Part shown: in pieces, positions 25,336 through 34,600 of the stretch
How positions within the stretch are numbered: position 1 is the first letter of the stretch
How the letters are laid out: every line of letters starts with the position of its first letter
Source of the DNA: Verrucomicrobiota bacterium
GTDB taxonomy: Bacteria > Verrucomicrobiota > Verrucomicrobiia > Opitutales > Opitutaceae
NCBI GenBank assembly: GCA_023457035.1
Contig: JAEWNN010000030.1
Coordinates: 1-53,808, forward strand
Direction: 5' to 3'
Length of the DNA: 53,808 nucleotides
The notes under the pieces: model-generated
The model's input: the letters and a program-made list of their open reading frames with translations, nothing else
Told to the model about the DNA's origin: nothing
The model's database searches: none
Position numbers and translations under genes: made by a program

Positions 25336-28300
25336 ATGAAACTCCTGCGTTTCCTCTGGCTGTGGCCGTTGGCGTTGGTGGCCGCCCCCGATCCGGGGCG
25401 CACCCTCGATCCGAATACCGGTTGGGCGGTGGCGTTGTTCGAGCTCACGCTCCCGTACGACAGCGCTGCGGTGCACTACTATGGGCGCAAAGGACAGGAC
25501 CGGGCATGGGTGCGTTCGTTCAAGCCGCAGCCGGGCGAGACCAGACTCGGCTACACCTGGTTCAAGTACGCCGACATGAACAAGTGGCACGACGACCATC
25601 CGGGCAGCGGCGGCTGGCATCGGCTGGTGGAACAGGGCGAGACGCGCGTCTGGTACGATCGGAAGAGCGACCGGCAGCGGCAGCCGGAGGAAATTGCGGT
25701 GGTCCCGTACCGGCTCTGGTTCGCCGTGCGCATGAGCATCTACCCGCTGGCGATCGGAGAAACCAAGGTACCGGCCGATCTGCCCAAGCCGGACGGCTCC
25801 TGCCCGCCGGCCCTGCGCTACGCGGAGCAGCACGTGCTGAAGAACTTCAAGACGACGCCGGAGCCGGTGCCCGGCCTCGGTGATCAGGCGTGGTTTGTGG
25901 CCAATGGCGACGGCCGGAACGGCTGGACCAATCTCGTCGTCGTGCGGGGGCCGGCGGTGCTGCGCTATGAGATCCAGCCGACGGTGATGCTCCGCGCCGG
26001 CGCGGAGTTCGCCGACGATCCGATCCTGCGCAACGTGCGCGGCGGCGCGCTCTCCGGCGATCTGCGCGCGTTTGATCCAGCCCCCGACAGCAGCAGCGGC
26101 TACCTCGACATCGCGGCCATGGCGCCACGGGTCGAGCAACTCATGCGGGAGGAACTGCTCGGGTTGGCGCGCGACTTCGTGCGCGACTGGGACCGCTATT
26201 GCGCCGCGAAGGTCGGGCCCGGCCCGGTGTTCAAGGGGATCTATTTCGACACGGGGCCGCTGCTGCCCGGCGCCGAGGCCGTCCCGGGCACGAAGGAGAC
26301 CCGGAGCGAGCGCGACCTGTGGGTGAGCTCGCTCTCGCTGAGCAACGCGGCGAAGGACGGCGTCGAGAACCTGCAGCTCGACCTGCGGATGCTCTATCCC
26401 CAGACCAATGCGCCCACGGCCGACCAGCCCATACTCGACGCCGCGGCGGAGTTCGCGGAGGCGGTGGCGGAGGGTGCGAAGTACGCCGAGCAACGGCCGA
26501 TCCTCCTGCAGGTCGAGGGCGCGGACCAGTGCGTGGCCTTCGAGACGGTGCAGGAGCAGGAGGGACGGCGGATCTACACGACGCGAACCCTTCACTTCCG
26601 GTACGGCAATGTGTACGGGCGCGCCATACACACTCGCTTCGATCTCGGCCTCGCCCGCGAGAATCTCGTCCCGCTGCCCGGCGACCCGCTGGTGCGGCTC
26701 GTACTCGCGGTCTTGGCGAGGATGAAGCAGGCGGGCGGCGGCGCGGCGCCGACCAGACCGGAGGTGCCGGCGGGGCCGGGCACGCTCACGGCGACCGCGA
26801 CCAACGACCGGCTCTGGTCCGACGGTGCGAGCACCACCACGTTGCGCGTTGAGGCGAAACTCGCCGACGGCCGGCCGGCGGCGGGATTGCCGCTCAAGAT
26901 CGAGGTCGAGAGCCCGTTCGTCGGCGATGTCGCCGAGCGCGAACTCACGACCGACCAGAACGGCGTCGCCGCGGTCGAGTATCGCGCCGGCACGCGCGCC
27001 GGGACGAATCGGGTCGGCGTCACCGGCCCCGCGCAGCTCGCCGCGGAGGTCGTGCTGCGTCACGGCGGATTGGAAACGATGGTGCGCACCGAAGGCCTGC
27101 AGTTCCTGGCCGACGGCACGACGCCGGTCGTCGTCGCCGCGCGGCTGATCGATCCCGACGGCAAGCCGGTCGTGCAGGCCGAGATCCGGGCCGAGCCCGA
27201 CGAGAGCGGAGTGCCCGGCCGCGGCGAGCTGGTCCGCGACACGGAGCGCGACGAACCGGCCCAGGGCTGGCAGCTCTGGAGCTATACGCCGCCGCAGGTT
27301 GATCCTGCCGAGGGGTGGCGCGGCGGGCGGGTCGAGCTGCAGTTCGCCGCGAAGCCGCCGGTGACGGCGGCGGAGTTGCTGGCGCCGCTGGCGCTCACGT
27401 TGCACAGCGGTTCGTCGTTCTGGTGCGTGGTCGAGAAGCCCGGCTTCGCTCCCGGCGCGCAGACGAATTTCCGTAGCGAGCGCAGCCACGGCACGCTCGG
27501 CGGCATGGCGCAGGCGACCGGCGAGTCCGGCGCGCTGCCGCTGGCCGGGGCGAAGGTCACAGTGTATGCGAACATCGGTGGCAAGGCGCAGGCGATCGGC
27601 AGCGGCGTGAGCGGGCCCGACGGCGCGTTCGCAGTGCCCTTCACGTTGGGGAAGACGGTGGCCGGGCCGGAGAGCGCCTGTGTGGTCGAACCGGAGGCGC
27701 TCGCGCTCGACCCCGGCATCGTACACTGGCTGGAGACGGTGCGCACCAAGGCGGCGGCGTTGCGGGCCAAGGGGTTTGCGAGCGCCTCCGCGGAGGGTTT
27801 CGTGGCGCGCTTCGTGGCCGACCTCGCCGCGGCCGACGCCAACCCGACCAATCCGCGCAACGCGGCGCGGCTGGTGGTGGCGGTGCGGCTCATGGGCGAG
27901 GCGCTCGGTTATCTCGACGAGCTCGACGACCAGCACACGCAGGCGGAGGGCTGGCTTCACGAGAGTCTGGAGGCGGCGGTCGACGATCTGGCGACAGTGA
28001 TCGACCTCGGCAGCCGCGTGGAGGCGGCGCAGGAGGGCGCGACCGAGTATCTGGAGAACGCGCCTGAACTCGCCAAGGTGCGCGAGAAGGCGAGGACCGC
28101 CTGGAACAGCCTGCGCAAGAAGGCCGTGGCGCGCTTCGTGTCGACCGTCTACGGCGTGCTGCGCGAGACGTACAAGGCGGCCTCGGATGAACTGGAGGAG
28201 CGCGAGCAGCTCGGGCTCGACAACGACACCGGCTCGGCCGCCTGGAAGAAGTGGGCCGTCAACAAGGCCAACGACCATTACGCCGAGTGGATGTTCGCCC

Positions 28301-28803
28301 CCGGCGACGCCATCGCGAACTGGGGCGAGGCGAAGTTGAAGGCGGAGCTGACGAAGTTCCTCAAGAACGCGTACCGCGGCCAGTATCCGAAGTTCTTTGC
28401 CGCCGCGCTCGAGCACGCCGCCGGCCGCATCGCGCGGGGCGAGGCCACTTGGGGCGACCCCGAACGGGCCGCCGTCGTGCTGCGCGACGACTTCGCCGCG
28501 GTCGCGGAGACCTACCGGCGCGCGAACGAGGCGCACCTGAACCGCGAGCTGGCCCGCCTCGACCTGAAGCTGGCCGTCGACACGGTGGGCAAGGGCGCCG
28601 CGATCTACTTCGCGGTCAAGGAGGTGGCGAAGACCAATCCCGCGGAGGCGAAGGAGAAGCTGCTCGGGAGTATCGACCAGGTGGACAAGGCCTTCGCCGC
28701 CGTGGACACCGCGTTGCAGACCTACAACGGGCGCCAGTGGTTCGCCGTCTGCCACAAGGCGCGGTTGGCGATCGCGGAGGTCGCTGTCGACGCCTCGCGG
28801 TGA
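25336..28803 (+). CDS. Large secreted protein with Ig-like (Big-1/invasin-type) domain, unknown function
   Basis: The 1155-residue protein has a signal peptide (MKLLRFLWLWPLALVAA). The first 460 residues are a Trp/Tyr-rich globular region of unknown fold. From about 485 to 590 lies an Ig-like domain of Big-1 appearance (GTLTATATNDRLWSDGAST, VESPFVGDVAERELTTDQNG, VAAVEYRAGTRAGTNRVGVT). A further beta region to about 790 includes a carboxypeptidase-regulatory-like segment (GALPLAGAKVTVYANIGGKA). From about 795 to 1155 the protein is almost wholly helical and charged. It has no membrane anchor or sorting signal. It is the only gene in its unit, convergent with the LytTR regulator. I do not recognise the protein as a whole; adhesion or extracellular scaffolding is a guess. 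Confidence 0.7.
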   Translation: MKLLRFLWLWPLALVAAPDPGRTLDPNTGWAVALFELTLPYDSAAVHYYGRKGQDRAWVRSFKPQPGETRLGYTWFKYADMNKWHDDHPGSGGWHRLVEQGETRVWYDRKSDRQRQPEEIAVVPYRLWFAVRMSIYPLAIGETKVPADLPKPDGSCPPALRYAEQHVLKNFKTTPEPVPGLGDQAWFVANGDGRNGWTNLVVVRGPAVLRYEIQPTVMLRAGAEFADDPILRNVRGGALSGDLRAFDPAPDSSSGYLDIAAMAPRVEQLMREELLGLARDFVRDWDRYCAAKVGPGPVFKGIYFDTGPLLPGAEAVPGTKETRSERDLWVSSLSLSNAAKDGVENLQLDLRMLYPQTNAPTADQPILDAAAEFAEAVAEGAKYAEQRPILLQVEGADQCVAFETVQEQEGRRIYTTRTLHFRYGNVYGRAIHTRFDLGLARENLVPLPGDPLVRLVLAVLARMKQAGGGAAPTRPEVPAGPGTLTATATNDRLWSDGASTTTLRVEAKLADGRPAAGLPLKIEVESPFVGDVAERELTTDQNGVAAVEYRAGTRAGTNRVGVTGPAQLAAEVVLRHGGLETMVRTEGLQFLADGTTPVVVAARLIDPDGKPVVQAEIRAEPDESGVPGRGELVRDTERDEPAQGWQLWSYTPPQVDPAEGWRGGRVELQFAAKPPVTAAELLAPLALTLHSGSSFWCVVEKPGFAPGAQTNFRSERSHGTLGGMAQATGESGALPLAGAKVTVYANIGGKAQAIGSGVSGPDGAFAVPFTLGKTVAGPESACVVEPEALALDPGIVHWLETVRTKAAALRAKGFASASAEGFVARFVADLAAADANPTNPRNAARLVVAVRLMGEALGYLDELDDQHTQAEGWLHESLEAAVDDLATVIDLGSRVEAAQEGATEYLENAPELAKVREKARTAWNSLRKKAVARFVSTVYGVLRETYKAASDELEEREQLGLDNDTGSAAWKKWAVNKANDHYAEWMFAPGDAIANWGEAKLKAELTKFLKNAYRGQYPKFFAAALEHAAGRIARGEATWGDPERAAVVLRDDFAAVAETYRRANEAHLNRELARLDLKLAVDTVGKGAAIYFAVKEVAKTNPAEAKEKLLGSIDQVDKAFAAVDTALQTYNGRQWFAVCHKARLAIAEVAVDASR

Positions 28804-28851
28804 CGGGGTGGGGCGCGGCCGCGAACGGTGGACCGCGCTAGACCGAGAGGA

Positions 28852-29577
28852 TCAGAGACTGAGGCGCTCGCGGAACACGAGCGCCTGGCGGCGGGAGAAC
28901 TCGACCTCCTGGCCGCCCTTGAGCACGACGCGCAGGCTGCGGCTGAACCACTCGCCGATCGTCTCGATCATCGAGAGATTGATGAGCTGCGAGCGGTTGG
29001 CGCGGATGAAGAGCTGCGGCGGCAGGCGCTCCTCGAGGGCGGCGAGCGTGCGGGGCAGGAAGGCCTTCTCGGAGTTGAAGTAGATGCAGGTCTGGTTGCC
29101 CACCGCCTCGACGAGGCGTAACGAACGGACGGGCACGAACCAGCAGCGCTCGCCGGAGCGGACGAAGACGTGGTCGGTCTCCCGGAGCAGTCCGGAGGGG
29201 GGCGGCTCGGCGTGGGTCGCGACGGTAAGGCTGGCGCGGACCTTCTGCATCGCCTCGGCGAGGCGGGCGGGGCCGATGGGCTTGAGCAGGTAGTCGAGGG
29301 TGTTGATCTCGAAGGCATGCACCGCGTGCTCGCTGTAGGCGGTGGTGAAGATGACGAGCGGGTGGGGCAGGGGAAGCGACTCGAGCAGGTCGAAGCCGGT
29401 GCCGCCGGGCATCTGGATGTCGAGGAAGAGCAGGTCGGGTTGGTGGGCTGCGATCAGCTCGCGGGCGGCGGCGATGTTGGCCGCCTCGCCGCAGATCTCG
29501 ACGTCGGGGTGCTCTTCCAGGAGGTTGCGCAGCTCCCGACGGGCCGGGCGTTCGTCATCGATGATGAGGGCTTTCAT
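28852..29577 (-). CDS. LytTR-family response regulator
   Basis: The 241-residue protein has an N-terminal receiver with phosphoacceptor D53 (DLLFLDIQMPGGTGFDLL) and a C-terminal LytTR DNA-binding domain. The latter begins near VFVRSGERCWFVPVRSLRLV and includes FIRANRSQLINLSMIETIG. It should bind repeated promoter motifs as a dimer once phosphorylated. Its ATG overlaps the stop of the kinase gene (ATGA at 29574-29577), so it is the partner of the upstream LytS-like kinase. Its targets are unknown; the large secreted gene next to it is convergent, not obviously controlled. Confidence 0.92.
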   Translation of the reverse strand: MKALIIDDERPARRELRNLLEEHPDVEICGEAANIAAARELIAAHQPDLLFLDIQMPGGTGFDLLESLPLPHPLVIFTTAYSEHAVHAFEINTLDYLLKPIGPARLAEAMQKVRASLTVATHAEPPPSGLLRETDHVFVRSGERCWFVPVRSLRLVEAVGNQTCIYFNSEKAFLPRTLAALEERLPPQLFIRANRSQLINLSMIETIGEWFSRSLRVVLKGGQEVEFSRRQALVFRERLSL

Positions 29578-30680
29578 GGGGTGCAGGGCAGGTTGAGGTC
29601 GGCGGCGACGAGGTCGGGCTCGAGTTGGGAGAGGGTGCAACTGGCGCGGTCGCCGTAGAGATGGCGAAGCCGGGCGCGGGTGTTCTTCAGCCCGACACCG
29701 GTGGACCCCGAGGTCTCGGCGATGCGGCCCGGGTTGGTCACCCGCAGCTGGAGCATGCCCTCGCGGACCGCGGCGGAAAGGACGATCTCGCCGCCGTTCG
29801 CCCGCGGGGAGATGCCGAACTTGACGGCGTTCTCGACCAGGCCCTGCACGGAAAACGGGGGCACGTGGCAGTCGAGCGCGCCGGGGTCGATGTCGCGGCG
29901 GACGGACAGGCGCTCCTCGAGGCGGAGCTGCTCGAGGGAGAGGTAGGCGTCGACGGTCGCCAGCTCCCGGCGTAGTTGGATGGTGGGGAGAGCTTGGACG
30001 GCGAGGGCGGCGCGCAGCAGGTCGGCGAGGGTGGTGATCGCCTCGCGCGGGAGGTTCTGCTCGCGCGGCAGCAGGGAGCGCAGGGTGTTGAGGGCGTTGA
30101 AGAGGAAGTGGGGGTTGAGCTGGGTCTTGAGGGCGATGAGCTCGGCCTCCTTGGCGGCGGAGTCGGCGCTGAGCCGGGCCGATTCGACCTCATGCAGCGA
30201 GCGGAAGAGCAGCAGGCCGAGATAACAGGCGATCCAGATGATCGAATACTCGAACCCGATGTAGAAGAGCCAGAGCCCGTTGTGGAAGGCGTCGAGCGAG
30301 AACGGCGGGGCGTCGAGAATCAGCCACGCGAGGCTGGTGCCGATGAGGGCGGTGACCGCCCCGCTCAACACCAGGCAGCCTCCCGCCGCGCCGAGCAGGA
30401 AACGGGCGGAGCGGCGGCGCTGCCACAAGCCGAGCAGGATCAGCCGACTGAGATGCGTGGCGACGAGCATCTCGAGAGCGAAGCCCAGCGCGGAGACGAG
30501 TGCGCGGCCATCGAACTCCTGGCGGCTGGCGAGGCAGGCGATGTAGTCCGAGATGACGGAGAGCAGAAGCCAGAGGGGCAGCTGGATGGCCCAGTAGACG
30601 GGCGTGCCGAGCCAGCGCTGCACCCAGGTGCAGGGCATGATGGGCAGACTGACCCTGCTGAAGATCGCCGATGGGGTCAT
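29574..30680 (-). CDS. LytS-like sensor histidine kinase
   Basis: The 368-residue protein has about five to six hydrophobic helices in its first 175 residues (VYWAIQLPLWLLLSVISDYI and others), then a coiled region. A His_kinase domain carries the phospho-His in LKTQLNPHFLFNALNTLRSL. The ATP site has LVENAVKFGISPR and STGVGLKNTRARL. This is the LytS/YehU type that pairs with LytTR regulators. ATG 30680 was chosen over an in-frame start at 30899, because the upstream 73 residues are Arg/Pro-rich and overlap the previous gene. It overlaps the regulator by ATGA at its end, and the previous gene by ATGA at its start. The signal is unknown. Confidence 0.88.
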   Translation of the reverse strand: MTPSAIFSRVSLPIMPCTWVQRWLGTPVYWAIQLPLWLLLSVISDYIACLASRQEFDGRALVSALGFALEMLVATHLSRLILLGLWQRRRSARFLLGAAGGCLVLSGAVTALIGTSLAWLILDAPPFSLDAFHNGLWLFYIGFEYSIIWIACYLGLLLFRSLHEVESARLSADSAAKEAELIALKTQLNPHFLFNALNTLRSLLPREQNLPREAITTLADLLRAALAVQALPTIQLRRELATVDAYLSLEQLRLEERLSVRRDIDPGALDCHVPPFSVQGLVENAVKFGISPRANGGEIVLSAAVREGMLQLRVTNPGRIAETSGSTGVGLKNTRARLRHLYGDRASCTLSQLEPDLVAADLNLPCTP

Positions 30681-31513
30681 GCGACGGGTGCCGACGTGCC
30701 AGACCGTGCCGGTACGGGCAAGACGCAAGCGGGCCGTTGGCCGGGCAGGTGGCCCCGCGGGGCGCCACCGGCCTGGCCGGCGGTTCCGCTCTGCCAGTGA
30801 TCGGAGTGGGTGCTGGTGCGTTCGGCGAAGCCGCGGGTGGGCAGCCCTGAGGCGACGGACCAGAAGGTCAGGTGTTCGCTCTGTTCCACCAGCAGCCAAC
30901 GATCGGACTCGTCGAGCCGGTACGTGCGGCTGCCCTTTGCGGCGGCGGTGGCGATGCCGGCGGGGGGCGCGGGCAGACCGCGGGCCCGGTAGTCGACATG
31001 GCGTGCGTAGCCATGTCGCGCGTCGATCCAGAGGCGGAACTCGAAGACGAGATCGGCGGTGCTGCGCTCCAGCCCGAGAAGCATGCAGCGGTGCCCCTGG
31101 TAGTCGGCGTTCGCGAACCGGCGGATGCCGCAGCCTGGGTGGGCGTGCAAGGGCGCGGCGGCATCGACGGCGGCATCGAGCCGGTCGAGCAGCTTGCGCA
31201 CCTCAAGGGTGAGCGGGTCGGTCGGCTGGGCGCGCGCTTCGTTTGCCAGACGGATGCGATGGGCTCTGGGCCGGCCCAGACGGTCGGGGATGGTGCGGAA
31301 GGCATACCGGCTGAGCAGGAGGCCGGTGGTGGGGATCCCGTCGCAGCGCTCGGTCACCTCGGTGCAGCCCGGAACGAGGCTCTCGTCTTTTGCAGCCCAG
31401 CCGCAGGCACGAAGCCAGCGGTTCCGATCTGCGAGGGACAGCGTCTCCTCGCCGGAGGGGGGGAGCGGCGCCGGATGTCGGGAGGAAAGTGGGACGGTGG
31501 GAGAATTGCGCAT
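30677..31513 (-). CDS. Unknown 278-residue protein leading the LytS/LytTR operon
   Basis: ATG 31513 opens a frame with a folded-looking core at about residues 30-230 (LSLADRNRWLRACGWAAKDE; HRCMLLGLERSTADLVFEFR; GSRTYRLDESDRWLLVEQSE). The N-terminal 25 residues are Ser/Pro-rich and the last 45 Gly/Ala/Pro-rich. No signal peptide or membrane segment is seen. Its TGA overlaps the kinase start (ATGA at 30677-30680), the same coupling as between kinase and regulator, which argues that it belongs to the system. I do not recognise the family. It could be an accessory or sensory protein, but that is inference from position only. Confidence 0.6.
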   Translation of the reverse strand: MRNSPTVPLSSRHPAPLPPSGEETLSLADRNRWLRACGWAAKDESLVPGCTEVTERCDGIPTTGLLLSRYAFRTIPDRLGRPRAHRIRLANEARAQPTDPLTLEVRKLLDRLDAAVDAAAPLHAHPGCGIRRFANADYQGHRCMLLGLERSTADLVFEFRLWIDARHGYARHVDYRARGLPAPPAGIATAAAKGSRTYRLDESDRWLLVEQSEHLTFWSVASGLPTRGFAERTSTHSDHWQSGTAGQAGGAPRGHLPGQRPACVLPVPARSGTSAPVA

Positions 31514-31685
31514 GGAGGCACGTTGAAGCGACAGGCCGGCATGGTCGCAGAAAGGCCGGCGGGTGTCGCGCCGGGCCGGCCCAACGGTTCGCGCGGAAGG
31601 CGAGCGGGACCGGCGGAGGGGCGGGCGGTCGTCGAGATGGCCGGTGCGCGCGCCCACCGCGGAGGCAACGCTGCGGGCGGGCCAC

Positions 31686-34600
31686 TCAGCCGCGGCGTTT
31701 CCAGCGGTTGGTTTCCTTGAGCTCGATGGCGCGGGTCTCGATGACCACGCCGGCGAGGGCGGGGTGCTTGCGGAGCTTCTGGAAATCGGGGCAGACGAGC
31801 TTCCAGTTGAGTGCGCCGGCGGTCTCGGCGACGGCAAGGGTGTCGTCGTCGAAGAGCACGGCGACCTCGCTGCGGATGTCGCCGGTGGTCTTGAGGAGCA
31901 TCTCGCGCAGCGCGCGCAGGAAGTCGTCGTTGCGCGGGTCGTCGGGCCGGATCACCCAGGTGATCTTTTTGAGGTTGTTCATCAGGTGCGGCTCGAGCGG
32001 GTAGCACTCCTTCACGTTGAGCCGCGCGCCGTCCTCGCTGCGCAGGATGGTGCCGAGCACGGCCACGGGCTTCTCGGCCTCGAGGTTCTTGGCGTAGAGC
32101 TCGTAGGCGTCGGCGTACATGTTGACGGGCACGTTGGCCGAGCGGGTGGCGACGACGAAGGGCGACCAGGGACGGTTGTCCTTCTTGGAGAGCTTTTTCT
32201 GGATACTCGTGGCGATGCCGCAGAGGCGGAACTCGGTCTTGTCGGGCAGATTGAGGAGCTCCTCCTCGGCGTGGCTGTTGAGGGCCTCGGCGAGCCCGGC
32301 GAAGGCGGCGAGCGGGTGGCCGGAGACGTAGAACCCGAGCAGCTCCTTCTCGAACTGGAGCTTCTCGGCGTCGGAGAAGTCGGCGACGGCGGTGTCGACG
32401 ATGCTGCCGGCCGAGCGGCTGTCGCCGTTGGCGTCCTCGGTCTGGAGCATGTCGAACATGGAGGCCTGGCCGGCGGCGGCGTCCTTCTGGCTGGAGGCGG
32501 CGGCGGAGAGGGCGGCGTCGACGGCGGCGAAGAGGGCGCCGCGCGGCTGGCCGGCGTAGTCGAAGGCGCCGGTCTTCACGAGGCATTCGAGCACGCGCTT
32601 GTTGACGGCCTTGGTGTCGACGCGGTGGATGAAGTCCTCGAAGTCCTTGAAGGGCCCGTGGGCGTCGCGTTCGGCGATGATCTTCTGGGAGGCGCCTTCG
32701 CCCACGCCCTTGATGCCGGCGAGGCCGAAGCGGATCCAGGCGTCGGCGGAGCTGCCCTTCCGGTCTCCGGTTTCCGGTTTCCGGTCCTTGATCACCGGCG
32801 TGAAGTTCTCGCGGGACTCGTTGATGTCGGGCCCGAGGACGGTGAGGCCCATGCTCTCGGCCTCGCCGATGAAGTGGGAGACCTTCTCGGCGTTGCCCAG
32901 CTCGGCGGTGAGCACGGCGGCCATGAACTCCACCGGGTAGTTGGCCTTGAGGTACGCGGTCTGGTAGCTGACGAGGGCGTAGCAGGCGGAGTGCGATTTG
33001 TTGAAGCCGTAGCTGGCGAACTTGTTGAGCAGGTCGAAGATCTCGTTGGCCTGCTTCTCGCCGATGTCGTGCTTCTCCTTGGCGCCGGCGACGAACTTGA
33101 TGCGCTCCTTGGCCATGGCGTCGGCGTCCTTCTTGCCCATGGCGCGGCGGAGCATATCGGCGCCGCCGAGGGTGTAGCCGGCGATGATCTGGGCGCACTC
33201 CATGACCTGCTCCTGGTAGACGATGATGCCGTAGGTCTCCTTCAACGACTTCTCGAGCAACGGGTGCGGGTAGACGACGCTGGCGGGGTCCTTCTTGCCG
33301 CGGGCGTAGTCGGGAATGAAGGCCATCGGGCCCGGGCGGTAGAGGGCGCAGATGGCGTTGATGTCGTCGATGTTGGAGATGCCGACGGTCTTGCAGGCGT
33401 TCTGCATGCCGCCGGATTCGAGCTGGAAGACACCGACGGTCTTGGCGGAGTTGAGCAGCTCGTAGGTCTTTGGGTCCTCGAGGGAGATGGTCTCGATGTC
33501 GAACTGCGGGTCGGCGGTGCGGCGGACGTTCTCGACGGCGTCGGAGATGACGGTGAGCGTCTTGAGCCCGAGAAAGTCCATCTTGAGCAGGCCGATCTTG
33601 GTGACGGCACCCATGTCGTACTGCACGGTGACGTCGCCTTCCTGGAGGGTGAGCGGGGCGAACTCCTCCATGGGCTTGTCGGTGATGATGACGCCGGCGG
33701 CGTGCTTGCCGGTGTTGCGCACGAGGCCTTCGAGGACGAGGCCCTGCTCGATGATGTTTTTGGCGACCGGGTTGCGCCCGAGCTCGGCGCGGAGCTCGGC
33801 GGATTTGGCGACGGAGTCCTCGAGCGAGATGTTGAGCTCGTCGGGGATCATCTTGGCGAGGCGGTCGGAATCGGCGAACGGCAGGTTGTGGACGCGGGCG
33901 ACGTCGCGCACGACCATCTTGGCGCCGAGGGTGCCGTAGGTGATGATGTTGGCGACGCAGCCCTTGCCGTACTTCTCGCGGACGTAGTCGATGACCTCGC
34001 CGCGGCGGCGCATGCAGAAGTCGATGTCGAAGTCGGGCGGAGACACGCGCTCGGGGTTGAGGAAGCGCTCGAAGAGGAGCTTGAAGCGGATGGGATCGAG
34101 ATTGGTGATCGCCATCAGGTAGGCGACGAGGCTGCCGGCGCCGGAGCCGCGGCCCGGGCCGACGGGGATGCCGTGCTGCTTGGCCCAGTTGATGTAGTCC
34201 CAGACGATGAGGAAGTAGTCGGGGAAGCCGGTGACGTTGATGATCGCCAGCTCGTAGGTCATGCGGACGACGAGCTCCTCGTGGAGCTCGAGGCCGGAGT
34301 AGTCGGGGGCCTTCGGTTTCTGGCCCGCGGGGCGGTTGTTGAGCAGCTCGAGCTTGGCGGCGACGACGGGGCGGGCGGCGACGGCGGCGTAGTCGCAGTC
34401 GTAGCGTTTCTTGAGACCCTGGACGCAGAGATCGAAGAGGTACTGCGAGGCGTCGAACTTCGCCTTGATTTCGGGGGGCAGCGGGTACTTCGGGTAACGC
34501 TCGGAGCCCTTCGGGAAGGGGATCGCGAGGTTGCACATGTCGGCGATGGCGACGGTGTTGGTCAACGCGCCGGGAACCTCGCCGAAGACCGCGTGCATCT

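Noticed and set aside
31354..34536. Long Arg-rich open frame overlapping dnaE on the same strand
   Set aside because: It is a shifted reading of dnaE. Its composition is Arg/Pro-rich with no domain, as is common for alternate frames in GC-rich DNA.
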